Source: Cladorhizidae sp. MBARI D1340-BT2
Lineage: Eukaryota > Porifera > Demospongiae > Poecilosclerida > Cladorhizidae
Length of the DNA: 64,000 nucleotides
Direction: 5' to 3'
Assembly: GCA_028752905.1 (NCBI GenBank)
Contig: JAQNBH010000011.1
Location: forward strand, 17,887,909-17,951,908
A program made the position numbers and the translations under genes. Of the stretch, positions 29,720 through 41,762 are shown piece after piece. Position 1 is the stretch's first letter; each line of letters begins with the position of its first letter. The notes beneath the pieces are model-generated. The model was not told the DNA's origin. It did not search any database and saw only the letters and a program-made list of their open reading frames with translations.

Positions 29720-30240
29720 CAATTACCTTGGAGTCCTCTTCACTCATGAGCTTCATCAGTTGAAACAGATTTCCATCACCACGATTGTCATAACCACGTA
29801 TCCCACATCCCTGCCTTGCCAAAAACTTTAGACTGCTCAGAACTTTTAGAAGGCAATGCCGATTTATTGCTCTGTCTTGGGCCAAAGTACTAGAGAGCAT
29901 ATCACCTACATCTCGTGTAGTTGTTGGTACTGTAATTAGCTTCTCAACTGCTATCTTGTGGCACTGACTTTTCTCATGCTGTCGGATACCTAGTGTGGCA
30001 TCTTTCCAGTTCGTAAATCCCTGAGATAACTACAATTCTAAATAAGTGAATAGTACTATAAACTTTAAAAGTTAAGTTCAAAGATCTATGAGGAAGTCGC
30101 TAAACTTACAAAAGCAGTATCGGTAGCTCCTGGCTTCACTGTTATATGCTTAGCCTTAACAGCTTTGCAGCAGAGGTGGCAGTCCAGAGAATCTCTGGCT
30201 TCACTATAATGTAGCCAAGACCAGGTACGGAACCAGCTCG
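29720..30240 (-). pseudogene. hAT-3 fragment (ZMYM1/TTF type)
   Basis: Minus strand reads FTNWKDATLGIRQHEKSQCH, a VGDMLSSTLAQDR segment, LLKVLSSLKFLARQGCGIRG and FQLMKLMSEEDSKV, then is cut by the Merlin end at 29719. These are zinc-finger and post-finger motifs of the TTF-type hAT family, distinct in sequence from hAT-2. Further upstream exons decay. Confidence 0.65.
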
Positions 30241-30639
30241 CTTGACAAGATCTCTCCACTGCCTTCTTTTTCCCGAAAGCTCTCTTCAGAAAGGCGAAGG
30301 ATTCGGGCGGTTGACGGGGAACTTCAGGAAGGTTATGATCACTTCAGACGCTACACCAAAGCTCGAAGCCATGCCACAGCCAGACCGTCCAAAACAGTCT
30401 AGTCAATTGGGTAAGGGCATCTTTGGCGCATGCGCAGCATGTTATCAAAAGTGGTCCGGCCAAAACCGGAGTGGCCGGACCATCGACGCCGCCACTGCGG
30501 TGAGTGAGGCTGAGTATCAAAGCTACAATTTGCAATAGCAGGCAAGCAAGTCCTCGACTCAATCTTATTCTCGTGATAGTGGACGTGTCGTGCGATCTCA
30601 CAAACGGCGCCAGCAAAATTATTGACTCGTAATTCCGTG

Positions 30640-31147
30640 TGACTGATTCGTGTGTGAATGGTAGAACCTGTAAAGCTGTGTTGGTTGGGGGGGGGGGGGG
30701 GCCATCCGCCCCCCCCCCCCCCCCCTTAGTACCGCCAGCGCACAGCTGTACGAAAATCAAGAGAGCGTAGAAAAAGGTACCGCAATTCCTGCCTAATTTC
30801 ATAAAATTAAAAAGAGCTTTTTATCTAAAAAGAACTTTTGCCGCAAATTGTCCTTTTCCCGTGGACTGTCACATATGTACAACCATGACTTGAACACGCA
30901 TAGAGCTACAAATGAATCTAGATAATGGGGTGGTGTATCACATACCAGAATTACACCAAAAAGCTTCATCCCCTTGCCAATGTTGCTGGCAGATGAGCAC
31001 GAAGGTTCATTCACAGTCCCTTTTTTTCTGCTGCGTTGCTACGCTCGAGAGTTCTCAAAAATAGTGCTTTACCAATGTCGTTCCAAGACGGGCGATGTGA
31101 ACGATAAACTCGTATGGTAATGCAGATAGAGCTGATTGTCTACACCC
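30640..31147. repeat. Tail of U1
   Basis: Contains a G15/C19 tract (30688-30725), the truncated right end of the DUF7869 element (about 30765-30870), and a non-coding stretch ending CTACACCC, where CACCC (31143-31147) is the target duplication of G1. Shared with U0 and U3, deleted in U2. Confidence 0.75.
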
Positions 31148-31262
31148 TGTCATAATATGTTGTATACCAGGATACCGGAAGTGTCATAATAATTATTGTA
31201 ATACATGGATACCCGAAGTGTGCTTTGTTAAGAATCGTTCTCGTGCTACTAAGTATCTAACA
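31148..31262 (+). repeat. G1 5' LTR
   Basis: 115 bp, TGTCATAATA...TATCTAACA. It differs from the 3' LTR mainly by the number of GTTGTAATAC / GGAAGTGT submotifs, suggesting slippage or recombination between these short repeats. Confidence 0.9.
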
Positions 31263-31317
31263 TGGTGTCAGAGGTAAAAAAGACTTAGGTAGCTAGCGCG
31301 GTAGAATTGAGAGTAAA

Positions 31318-32553
31318 ATGGCTGAGCTAAAGCTAGCAGTTCCCAACGTGAACTGGAAGGCAGAGGATCTTAATAGAGAGTGGAGCAGGTTCAAGAAACA
31401 CTTCGACTGCTACTGCCTGGGTCCTCATTCGGCCAAATCAGAGAAGGAGAGAGTAGCATACCTCCTGCTTTATGTCGGGGAGCGCGGTAGAGAAATCCAC
31501 GAGAACTTTACCATTGCGCCAGCTGAGCTGGTCCCCAACATTGAAAAGTTCGACGAGTACACTGCCACACAAGAACCAAAACAGAGCAAGCTTCAAATTG
31601 GACAAAAGGAAGCAATCTAACACAGAGACCTTCGACAACTTCGTCACTGATCTGAAAATTCTAGTTAAAGATTGTGGGTATCTAGATGCTGACCGTCAGG
31701 TACGTGATGCAATCGTGTTCCGCTGCTTACATGACGGAGTTCGAGAGAAATGTCTAGATGAAGGAGACAACCTAACTCTCGAAAAAGCTATCGAGATTGG
31801 TCAGACCCACGAAACCTCCAGGGAGAGCCTCAGAGAATTCTCCAAAGGAGAAGATGCATCTATTCATGCAATGAAGGGGAAAGCAAGCACTTACAGGAAC
31901 AAACAGAAACGACACAGTGACAAATCCAAAGTAAGTCGATATACGTTTGGAAAGAAACAGGATGGGTCAATGTGCACTAAGTGTGGTAACACAAGCACCC
32001 ATGAACAATGTCTAGCAAAAGGGCAGAAATGCTACAATTGCGGTGGCACAGGACACTACTCGGCAATGTGTTTTCGCAAAAAGAAGGGAACACATGCTCT
32101 GGAATTTGAAGATGAAGAGGAAGGAGATGACTTACAATTTCACGCAATGTCGGAAAATGCCAAAGAGGGAGAGTTCTACGAGGACATCCAAGTCAATGAA
32201 GACAAGTACCTTAACTTTGAGCTTGACACGGGATCACCGATAAATGTTCTGCCATATGAACAGTTAACCAAGCTCGGATTCTCCATAAACCATCTCAACC
32301 CCACAGATCGGGTGCTGTCATCATATACCAGAGACAAACTGAAGCCAATGGGCAAACATGACACACCACACTCCTACATCATCGATATGGGCATCCGCAA
32401 ACTACGCCGAAACCGTATCAACCTACGGAAGTGTGCTTCCCATTTCAAGGTACCGACTCGGAATGTATTGGAATTTCCATCTACAAGGATACTCGCAAAG
32501 CCAGCACCAGCCAACACCGTCCCAAGAGCATCAGAGGCTGATGGCATCCTTAA
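31318..32553 (+). pseudogene. G1 gag-protease fused to integrase tail
   Basis: Starts MAELKLAVPNVNWKAED. A 1-bp deletion near 31570 (KFDEYT to LPHKNQ) shifts the frame; this is shared by G1-G3 but not G0. Then two zinc knuckles (CTKCGNTSTHEQC and CYNCGGTGHYSAMC) and protease (FELDTGSPINVL). At KPMGKHDTPHSYIID the protein jumps to the integrase C-terminal tail seen intact in G0, the deletion junction lying in a GGGCAAA/GGGAAAA-like microhomology. The last codons lie beyond the piggyBac insert, at 34160-34270, and end YKDYVMN. Confidence 0.9.
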
Positions 32554-34155
32554 CCCTTTCACCGTCGACTTCATTTTGAGATTTTGACCTATTTTTACTT
32601 TAATTTTTGTATCTGATCATTGGTTCAGAAAAGTCCCCGGCAACCGCATATCACATGATTGACAAAGAGTTACTGATCAACTTGGTGATAAATATGTTGC
32701 CTAGCAACCAAACCACAAACCATTTTTGATTAGAATACTTTTTATGACTGCGTTTATCGACTATTACAAGTATATTTTATGGTTTTTCCGATCAAATACT
32801 AAAATATGGTCGCTTATCGAACTGCAAACAGCATATAATCTGAATAATGTAAAAAAATTGGCATAATTTATGAATATTGAATGCCCTAATTTTTTAATTT
32901 TGCGGGATATAGCCATGTTTGTCAGTCTATATGAGTATTGACTGTTGTCAAGCACCACGAGGAAGGTCTGGCTGTATTGAAAGTTGAAAATTTCGAAGAT
33001 GTTGCAGAAAGGCACAATAAAGCAAAGACTCATCAAGAAAACATACGTGTACTACACATGTCTGCATGCATAAATGATAAAGAAAAGAAGTATACATGTA
33101 CATGCCTAACACATGTACATTACGAAAGCAATACAAAGAAAATCTCGAAGAGAAAAGGAAGTTAGTGCGAGTAGTCAGAGAGTGTGTGGAATTCCCTGAA
33201 GCATGTCCTTCCACGCACAGCATAAAGGCTAACACCACAAAGAGAGCAGTGACAAAAGGTCTCGTGCCTCTTACCTCTGGCCTCGACTTCTTCCTTGGCC
33301 TTTTCCTCTTCGTTGGCCATTTCCTCTTCCTTGGCCTTTTCCTTGGCCTCGGCATCCCACACGCCCCCTGTCTCAGCGATCAGAAGGTAACAGTGATACT
33401 TCTGAGTCAAGATGGAACTACATCAAATGAAGGAGGAGATGGTGGTAGGAGAGATTGTAGGAGCACTTGGGGGGAAGTTTGCAGGACCACTCGGAGGAGA
33501 GTTTGCAGGATCACTCAGAGGTTCAGCAGATTCAAGATCAGTGGCTAAACCTATATAAAAGATTATTATTATGAACTTTATAACCTAGTGAACTTTAACT
33601 TTATAACCTAGTGATATATATTTCTGGCTTATTATGTCTCACTGTTTGATAGCTCAAATATTATATTCCATTCTATAGATATCTACTCATACTTACCAAG
33701 CAACTCATACTCTTCATCGGGAGTCATAAAAGCTCCATCAGAAGCACTGGCACTTGAAGTGTTTGGTCCAACATCCTGAGGAGTTGGAAGTTAAAGCTCT
33801 GGACAAAAAGCTGCCAACACCTTAGGGTCTAATACCTCATCACCAAGGAAGGAAGACACTTGACCTTCATCATCTTCATCTCTATCATAGTCAGAGAGGT
33901 CGAAACCGCCATCAAACAAGAGCTCTAACACGCGAGCGCGGTCAAATCTTTCAGCCATTATTTTGCTTGAATTCAAAATTGTTTGACGTCATAGTTAACC
34001 TACGTTCTTAAATTTTTTGGTGAAATAGAACAGTCCATCGTGCACATTTACGGTAAGTTTTGAATATGCAGAGTCCACGGTTGATTTTTAATAATTATTA
34101 TTAACGCGACAGTCACTCAATCTCGCGCTTCTATGCGCTTATGACGGTGAAGCGG
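32554..34155 (-). mobile_element. piggyBac-like non-autonomous element
   Basis: 1602 bp between perfect TTAA sites (32550-32553, 34156-34159), with termini CCCTTTCACCGTC and, in inverse, CCGCTTCACCGTC. G2 and G3 show the empty site (CCTTAAGCCAG). TTAA target and CCC-starting ends are the piggyBac signature. It encodes only N- and C-terminal remnants of a transposase. Confidence 0.9.
33162..33976 (-). pseudogene. piggyBac transposase remnant, core deleted
   Basis: Minus strand: an acidic N-terminus (MAERFDRARVLELLFDGGFD, then DYDRDEDDEGQ) in exon 33976-33791. Probable small exons follow at about 33778-33698 (PDEEYELL then GTAAGT) and 33545-33420 (Ser/Pro-rich). The frame then goes straight to a Lys/Glu-rich stretch and a C-terminal Cys/His cluster (FCHCSLCGVSL...RTCFREFHT), like the zinc-binding C-terminus of piggyBac transposases. 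The DDD catalytic domain is absent, so it can only move in trans. Confidence 0.72.
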
Positions 34156-34313
34156 TTAAGCCAGATCCAACCACTAAAGTTGTCGCTGAGTCAACAACAC
34201 CAAGTGTCCCTAGACACATCACCCGAAGTGACAACCCCCCAGCAAAGTACAAAGACTATGTAATGAACTAGACAAAGATAATAATGTAAGAACTTGCTTG
34301 TAACAAAGGGAGA

Positions 34314-34402
34314 TGTCATATATGTTGTAATACCGGAAGTATGTTGTGATACCGGAAGTGTGCTTTGTTAAGAATCGTTCTCGTGCTACTAAGTATCTAA
34401 CA
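34314..34402 (+). repeat. G1 3' LTR
   Basis: 89 bp, TGTCATATATG...TATCTAACA, preceded by the polypurine tract and followed by CACCC. The same 89-bp form occurs as 3' LTR in G2 and G3. Confidence 0.9.
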
Positions 34403-34739
34403 CACCCTATTACCGATGCCAGAAAACGCCTCCCCCCCCCCACCCCGAAATTCATTACAACCTGGCGCTTGTGACCACGTACTCTTAGTTTTAGCGCCTA
34501 ATGAAACAACTCCTTGTATAAAGTAGGGATTCCTCTAGCCACCGATGATAATTTAAACTCGCTAGTACTTGGCAATCTGGAGATATTTATGTGGCAAAAT
34601 CATGCATTCAGATTTTGAGGTTCCCCCACTTTAGCTTGGCAGTTGTGCTGCTGTGTGGTAGTTGCTGTACTGTGTAATTGCTGTATTGTGATAGTTGCTG
34701 TAATGTGTAGTAGCTGCTGTACTGTGTGGATATAGTCTT

Positions 34740-34948
34740 TAAGGTTGATTGTTTTGTTTGATGTAATGCAGAATTTCAACCCTTTGTTTAGTGCGTTGGT
34801 TTCTGTCTGTGTGAGTGTTTTGGATGAGAGGTTAATTATGAAGGATTGTGTTGTTTTGTGGTGGTGCTCTTGTGTATGATTAGTTTGCTGTGGTAGGCAG
34901 TATTTTTGGGCCCTCCACTATCTGTGAAAAACCGGCCAGTGTCGTATG
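34740..34948 (-). pseudogene. RT-type ORF fragment A (U2)
   Basis: Copy of the U1 fragment; the YDTGRFFTD motif is present. Same interpretation, more frame damage. Confidence 0.45.
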
Positions 34949-34955
34949 TGTGTTG

Positions 34956-37042
34956 CAGGGTTTCTTTCAGGGGGGGTGGAGCATTGGCCCCCCTAGGGGT
35001 CACTCTCGCCCCCCCTTGGAACTGGCAGATTTGTAATTGAAAATTCAAGCCTTATGTATGGTTAGTGTTATTGATTGAACGGATCACTCAATCCTATATA
35101 TGAATGGTTATAATGAATAAATGATCGATACACATCATACACCTATACAATTATCCTTCTACTTTTTCTGTACCATATATCTACAATATTTTCTAAGTCA
35201 CTGTCAGATAGCTTCTCGGGCGACTCTATAGCTATCTTCATCAAGTGGGACAGACTTTTCTCACCAAGACGGCTTCTAAGGCGAGTCTTTATCAATCTTC
35301 ATCTGGGAGAAACTTCGCTCAACCGAAGCAGTTCCAATCGGAATTGTGAGGCATATGCTTGCCAAAGTGTTCAAGTTTGGAAACATGCTGATGAGTGTTT
35401 CATTGGTTACAAGCTCATGTAATTGAGATGCCATGTCTTCCTGTGGTTTTTTGGCTAGATAGTGTTTTAACGTCTTCCATTCAGCCTTGACTTCACTACA
35501 CACCAGTCCCATCTTCTCATATTGTTCACCTTCAAGAGACACAGTAGTCTTTCTCCCTCCATACCGATCTAGCAGCACCATTACAGAACCTTCGCCATAT
35601 GTTGATACTCGGAAGTGTCCACACTAGGAGTTTTCTTAGGATCAAATATGCTGAATGCTGAAACTATGTCTTGACAGAAACGACTTGAGATGTTGCCCTT
35701 TAGAGACGATTTCCAACGCTATTTTGGAAAGTTTGAATGTCAGAGGTGGTAATGTTAACACCCATAGCTTCCTCCAGACTCTCCTTCATGTCCTGTAGCT
35801 CAAGCGCGGCAGGACTCAAAGCCTCATCAGTGAGTACAGAGTTGCTTCCACAAGGGAAGATATGACTGTCAAATCAAGCTTTTCAGATTGAAGGGTCTTG
35901 CTGAGTTTTGCTACCTGAGGCAAGACATAGTCGAATAGATACACAGCAGATACGGTTGACTTGGAATTTAGAGCTTTGCTAATTCGCAATGCTTCTGGCT
36001 GGTGTGTTTCTTCATATATGTTGTTGAGAGTTATCACAGTGGCAATGTAGTTCTCCTTCACTGCTTTAACACATCGCTCATGAGCTAGCCAGCATGTATC
36101 TGAAGGCTTGATCACTTTCAGCTCCAGCATGTTAAGCACTCGCTGTACCGCTTTTAGACATTCTGCTCATTTCGGTAAAACTTCCAGAGAGTATTGAGTG
36201 TGATATACACATGTTTGATTCCAGGCGTACTATTGGCTGCTTGAACACAAGCACGTTGTAGTAAATGACAGTGGCAGATAGAGTGAGGTTCAAAAGGGTT
36301 TGTACTCCCTTGTGTTTCCCTGAAAAAGTGGCTGCTCCATCAAAGCCCATGCCAATTAGCTTGCTTATCTGTACTCCTTTCACCTTCAAACAATCAACCA
36401 GAGTCGCGTAAATCGTCTGGGCATCTGCCTTCTTTAGTGGGATGATCTCGATGAAATGCTAACAGGCAGGCCATTCTCAACCCAACGACATACAACTGAC
36501 AGCTCTTCTATTGTTGTAATGTCAGTACACTCATCTGCAAGCAAACTGAAGTAGCGAGCATTTTGTAGCCTTGCAAGGAGTGATTCATCAACCCATGTGC
36601 CAAGTGCCTCAACAAAGTCAACTACAGCATCTTTTGAGGTGTAATGAGCATTTTTCCCATTTTCCCCAGCTTTGTCGACGAATTGTTTCAAGTCTTCACC
36701 TCCAAAAGTCACAACAAGATCAACGAGGTCCCCAAAGTTAGGTGTGAGCAATGTGTTTACGAGCAAGGATGTGTGTACACCGCCGAAGAGATTTGACCAA
36801 CCTATTCTTCAGCCTCTCACTTTCTTTCAGTCAGTGCATTTGCTGAAGAACAGAACCTTCACGCAATGCAGAAGTAGCAGCTGTCTCCGTTTGGCAAGCC
36901 AGAATATGTCCTTCACTTTCAGCATGTTCCTTCATCTTTGCTGTGGCTTTTTTCCAGTTGCTAAAAGGCTTAGTGATCCATGTCCCACAAAATTACATAT
37001 TGCCGTTTTGCCACCCCTTGGCCTAAATCCTGAAAGAAACCA
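34956..37042 (-). mobile_element. hAT-1 transposon in U2
   Basis: Same ends as in U1 (CAGGGTTTCTTTCAGG; right end TGGTTTCTTTCAGG in inverse). Left flank TGTGTTG, right flank mutated to TGTGTTT. The transposase is broken: the extra base after MKIDK is common to all units, and a deleted base near 36462 (LPVSISSRSSH) is shared only with U3. The C-terminal block reads IPIGTASVERSFSQMKIDK. Confidence 0.68.
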
Positions 37043-37049
37043 TGTGTTT

Positions 37050-38823
37050 TGTCTGTGTTGGGTTGTGAGGGTGTTGGATTTATACTGTGGGGGCGGTAGA
37101 TTTGGGAGCAGTTATGGCATGCTTTGTTCTGGTGTGTTAGGCAGGGGTTATGGTCTACTAGGTGGGAATTATGTCTAGGGGCCAGGTCATGATGTGTTTG
37201 GCGGGCAATGGACATGGTTTCTTTAGGTTGGGCGGTGATCGTGTCTGGATGTTAGGCTGTGCAGAAATTATGGTAGGTTGGGTAGGTCTGGGGTCTTGGT
37301 TCAAGTGCAGGGTATTGTATGCTGGGCGGAGATTGTACTTGGGGGTTGGGTTTGGTAGGAGGGGTATTTTGTAACCTGTAGGATGGGTTGTTCTTGTGGT
37401 GTGTGGGGTGGTACCGTGTTTGGTTTTCTGGCAATGTGTTTTGTGTCTGGCACGTGGGTTTTTGTATGTGTGGTTGTGCTGGGTCTTAGAGTGTGTTGTG
37501 GATTTATTGGTGTGTGTTGTGGATTTATTGGTGTGTTTTGTTTTTCTAGTTTTCTTCCTTTTGATGAGGCACGTGACCTGTTTCTGGTGGTTTGCATATG
37601 GTTGATGGGTGTGGTTTGAAAAGGTTGATGGGTGCATTGACCTGGTTTAGTTGTTTGTAGTTTTTCATGCTGTTTGGTAATGTTAGCCTGTGTTAGTTTC
37701 GTGATTGTATTGAGTTGGTTCCTAATGTGGGGTTCTGTTTTATCTTGCATTTCTTGAATGGTGTGTGTGAGTTTGTCCTTTTCGTGTTGCATATTGTAGT
37801 GTAGTGTTCTATTAGTGTGTCCATTAATTCATGCTCTGTTTTGTTTATTAGGTCCATGAATCTACTTTCTATGTTGGTCAGGTTTTTCTGCATTGCTGAG
37901 CACATTTTTTTGATGCAGAGGCCTTTGGGGATGAGTCCAGTTCTCATGCATTCTTCCAGGAAGTCAAGATGACTGTGCAGTGTAATTTTAGCATGGATAT
38001 CCTGTTGTATCGTTTCCTTAGGTGTAGTAGGTGCGTGCTAGGTGATTCTTCTACATTATTGTCTGTATTATCAATGTTATTTGGTATGTCTGTACTGTCT
38101 GTATTTGGGTTTCCACCATGGCACCTGTGGGGGAGGGGGACAGCCTGATGGCTGACCAAAGATCAAGTCATTGATAGGGTTGAGCTGGGGGCTCCGGCCC
38201 AGAGCCAGAGGATTACCACTCCTCCCAGCATGCCCATGGATTTGGTCCTGCTTGGGCTGGTGGCTAGGATCTGTAACCAGAGGGATATTCCTCTGGCAGG
38301 ACCATGGTCTGCGATTTGGTCAGGGGACCTATCTTCCAGCATGGGCATGTGTATGGATGCGAGCTGTGAGTCGGTCTGTTGGAGGAAGCTGTCTGTAGCA
38401 TTAAGGTAATGTCTTAAGGTTGAGTACCCTTCCGGGAGGGAAAAGCTATCTGTGCTGTAAGGCCATGCGGAAGAATATCCTGTTCTTTCTTCCAGCAAGC
38501 GATAGTGATGGTGTTGTGGATGTGGAGCGATCGGAGGGGCCGCTTGTGGGGGAAAGGCCTTCCTTGTCACCAGTCCTGGGTTGGAGCCCCAGTCCTCTAT
38601 CCTGCAGCTCCTCAGGGAGAGGCTGTTTAGTGCTAGGTAGCGACAGTACATCGCAGGTCGTAGAGGACTTATCAGTAGTTACCCTCAAATAATTCTGGTT
38701 GAATTTTGACAAGATAGATAAATTCTTATTCAACAAAGCTTTTGATACTTGTGGGGTATCTTCGTCAGTACTTAAGAATGAGAGGATCTGTGCATATGAA
38801 GGTTGGCGAGAATGTGTTTGCAC
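37050..38823 (-). pseudogene. RT-type ORF fragment B (U2)
   Basis: Copy of U1 fragment B without the 152-bp insertion. The coiled-coil part and the Thr/Pro/His-rich tail are preserved in separate frames; the tail has an 8-residue duplication (THTNKSTT in one frame) shared with U3. Confidence 0.45.
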
Positions 38824-40109
38824 TTATGCTATAGGTTCGTGGTGGATGGTGCGAGTGACAATTCAGTCAGTGGGGTGGTGTGAGTGTTGATATAGTGAGT
38901 GAGTGGTGTGAGTGATGATTAGTGAGTGGGTGGTACAGGTTTTGGTTGGGCTAGCAGAGAAAGGGAAAAACTGAAAAACTGAGAAAAACCCTTTTTTAAG
39001 GCAAAAACACAGAACTCAAAAACTAGCCCTCCCTTCATTTTGGGGTATCTGTCATGATAAGCGCTCTGTTTTGTGGGTCTGTCATATGACATGTGTTCCG
39101 TGCTTTGTGGAGGTTCTTGGTGACCCTAGAGCTTGGTTTCTTGGTGCTTTGTGATGCTTTGTGGAGGTTCTTGATGTCCCTCGAGTTTGGCTTGTTGTTT
39201 GTGGAGGATCTTGGTGTCTGTCAAGGATCTCCACAGACTCACCCTGACTGAGAGAGAACCACACGGGTTGTCAGATCTACAGGCCAGCGGAAGTGTCTCG
39301 AACATTGATGAACCACACAGGTTGCCAAATGGCTCAGACAAGTCAACTGAGGAGAAGGATGCTGATTGGTCAGAGACTCATGTCGGGGAAGGCCACTCCA
39401 GAATACCAAACATGGTCATTTTGGGGGAGACTGCGGACACGTCTGACGAGGGATGACGTGACGAGAGAGAGAGAGAGACGAGTGGAAAAAGAAGAACTTT
39501 GATAGATTTATGTGTGATTAGGACTTTTGAGAACTGAGAGTAGTTGCATTGTTGTTCAATTAAAAGGCGGCGCACCTCGTTTGTGCCTTGTTTGTAATTA
39601 AAGCTATTTAAGGCCAGTATGGCCCATTTTTCCCCAATATTTCACCTTTTTTTGGTGTGCTTATATAATTTCTAAACATCTGTACAAATTGTCTTTCAAA
39701 TTTGAAAACATTTGGAAGCACAAGTCTCAAGTTATGGTGGATTTTATCCAGGCCTACACTTCATTCAACTGAAAAATTGAATGAACATGGAGATTGCCAG
39801 ATACCCTCCAGCAAACAAGGATTCATTATTCATGATGAGGGCTAGAACATCTAGCAGAAACATGGAGAGTGCCAGATACCCCCCAGCAAACAGGGTGTGG
39901 AGTGTGACTATTTTGTCATGTGTGCAGTGCTATTTGTATGTCATGTGACACTTTACCACGAGTCAAACCCTTGCATGTTGTCAGTCACGCCATGCAACAC
40001 TCAATGAAGGTCTTGTGTGTGTATATATAACATGTGTATAATATTATATGGCTAGCCTCTGTAGGGGATGAACTTCAAATATATATAATGGAGATATGTA
40101 TCACCTTTC
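38824..40109. repeat. Non-coding part of U2
   Basis: Same content as 26226-27479 in U1, with a GAGAGAGAGAGA expansion near 39462 and an intact TTAA at about 39606. No gene. Confidence 0.65.
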
Positions 40110-40335
40110 TCTCTCTTTCTACTCTCTCTTTGCACCCCCCCATACACACACACTCTCTCTCTTTCACACTGTGCACACTCACTCTGCTTCTTCTCTCTCT
40201 GTGCACACACACTCTGCTTCTTCTCTCTCTGTGCACACACACTCACTCTGCTTCTTCTCTCTCTGTGCACACACTCACTCTGCTTCTTCTCTCTATGTGC
40301 ACACGCACTCACTCTGCTTCTTCTCTCTCTGTGCA
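40110..40335 (+). repeat. CT/CA-rich repeat block (U2)
   Basis: As in U1 but with only six C in the poly-C tract and five to six TGCTTCTTCTCTCTCTGTGC units. Confidence 0.9.
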
Positions 40336-40642
40336 AGGGGCATTTTTTATTTTTATTTAATTTTTACTTGTGGTTACAACTTTAGAGCTCCGTAGATTCT
40401 GCAAACTTTATGGTGTTGACTTGATATATAGCTGAAAAGATAGGTCTCTCTGTGGGCTCTCTTTTGATACTAAAATATGTTTCATAGGTATAACTATAGG
40501 AAAGTTATTAGACCTTAAAGTGGAGGGACCTCAAAAACCTGCATCCCAAAAACCTCATCCAAAATAACTCCAGATTGATAAGTGCTAAAGATTTGGAATT
40601 GGTACCAGTGGCTAGATCGCCTCTATTCAATGACCTTTTTTA

Positions 40643-40755
40643 TTAGGCGTGAAAATGTAAGTATGCGGTCAAGCGCGCGGATGGAAAATAATTATTGATT
40701 ACGTTGAAAATCAACGCCCTCAATTTTCCACCCGCGCTTGACCACGTACTAAAAT
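40643..40755. repeat. Foldback in U2
   Basis: Same inverted repeat as at 28020-28135, slightly shortened on the right arm (CCCGCGCTTGACC). Confidence 0.78.
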
Positions 40756-40804
40756 TAGAAAGGTTAGAAAGGTATGTACAGTTTCTTGCTCCACTTTCCA
40801 TGTA

Positions 40805-41540
40805 TTCAGCATCGACTTAACAAACCAACTATTTCCAAAAAGTTTCCCCTTTGTAATGAATCTTTTTTCTCATTGCGACCTCTAAATGGCATTCCACACT
40901 TTGCTAATGTTTTTGCTATATCTACCAATCGTGCTAGGTAGCGTCAATTTCTTGTTGCCTTCTTGTAATTTCTTCCTCTCGGCCTTTGTCTAACATGACA
41001 TCTACGTGCCTGTTGATCTGAAGGAAATGTTCACGAGCACTTTCTGTGCACTTATGCTGAGTACTTTTATAATGCTTTTTTATTTTTTCCAGTGCCTTCT
41101 TCCAGTTACAAACTCCTACAGACATCCAATTTGGCTCATTTTTCTCTCTGAGATCATTTTCAAATAAACAACATGCAAAACAGTACATTTTGTCACTTTT
41201 TGCAGAATACTCCAACCAACCACTTGCTTCTTTGACATCATACCAGGCTGGGTTGAATGATAAATTACCATTGCTGAACTTTTTCTTTTGGAAAATTATA
41301 CTTGCATGGTTGGGTGGGGCCTTTGACTACCATATCTCTTTTGAAAATTACGTTTCCAGGTGTTGGGACAGAGAGATCAGGTAATGAACTGTTTGTTACT
41401 AAATCAGTACAAGTAGCCTCATTGGTTCTCACCTCCAGTACGCTTGGGCCAGCAGACTGAGAGTCTAGATCCAAAGCGGGCTCTGTGGTAGAAGCGCTCC
41501 TTTTCTTTTGGGGTGCTAGTGCTGACGCTGAAATATTTTC
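40805..41540 (-). pseudogene. hAT-2 N-terminal region (U2)
   Basis: Zinc-finger block MYCFACCLFENDLREKNEPN and leader as in U1. An extra 10-bp deletion near 40944 removes the EINRRYL region from frame, so this is the most damaged copy. The leader/finger frameshift is shared. Confidence 0.72.
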
Positions 41541-41762
41541 GGATATCCATATTTCACATTGAACTAGCTCTCTACTACACTAGCGCTTCACTAGGTCTCT
41601 ACGAGTCTACGACACAAGCACATTCACTAGCTGCTAGCTCAAAGCTACAATTTGCAATAGCAGGCAAGCAAGTCCTCGACTCAATCTTATTCTCGTGATA
41701 GTGGATGTGTCGTGCGATCTCACAAACTGCGCCAGCAAAATTATTGACTCGTAATTCCGTGT

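Larger units (their letters stand above)
29022..30517. mobile_element. 1.5-kb insertion specific to U1
   Basis: U2 and U3 read directly from ACATTCACTAG to CTAGCTCAAAGCTACAATTT; in U1 these are separated by about 1.5 kb containing a Merlin 3' end and a third hAT fragment. The last 270 bp (30240-30517) hold no recognisable coding sequence. Exact edges are approximate and no clear duplication was found. Confidence 0.7.
21545..31147. repeat. Array unit U1
   Basis: First full copy of the composite tandem unit, lying between G0 and G1. Relative to the others it has a 152-bp insertion (25050-25201) and an insertion of about 1.5 kb (29022-30517). Landmark spacing for hAT-1 between successive units is 12738, 8966 and 9530 bp (positions 23401, 36139, 45105, 54635). 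It starts with a C-rich tract and a block of short GTGGTAGTTGCTGTACTGTG-type repeats (21775-21960). Confidence 0.9.
31148..34402 (+). mobile_element. Ty3/gypsy element G1 (deleted) with nested piggyBac
   Basis: LTRs 31148-31262 and 34314-34402, primer binding site TGGTGTCAGAGG at 31263, polypurine tract AAAGGGAGA before the 3' LTR, and perfect CACCC duplications (31143-31147, 34403-34407). Gag and protease are directly joined to the integrase tail; RT, RNase H and integrase core are missing. The piggyBac-like insertion at 32554-34155 splits the tail. Confidence 0.93.
34403..41762. repeat. Array unit U2
   Basis: Second full unit. It lacks the U1-specific insertions, and its tail is deleted from ATTCCGTGT (about 41762) into the G2 5' LTR, removing about 570 bp including the left CACCC. 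Many private variants are shared with U3 (a deleted base in the hAT-1 gene near 36462, PINPQHTPINPQHT duplication near 37500), so U2 and U3 are sister copies. Confidence 0.9.

Noticed and set aside
30688..30725. G15/C19 tract as a functional G-quadruplex or regulatory site
   Set aside because: Length differs strongly in U3 (about 50755-50789), as expected for slippage or sequencing of homopolymers; no supporting context.
33096..33548. Hydrophobic Leu/Phe-rich plus-strand ORF inside the piggyBac-like element
   Set aside because: Antisense of the Lys/Glu-rich and Cys/His C-terminal region of the transposase remnant.
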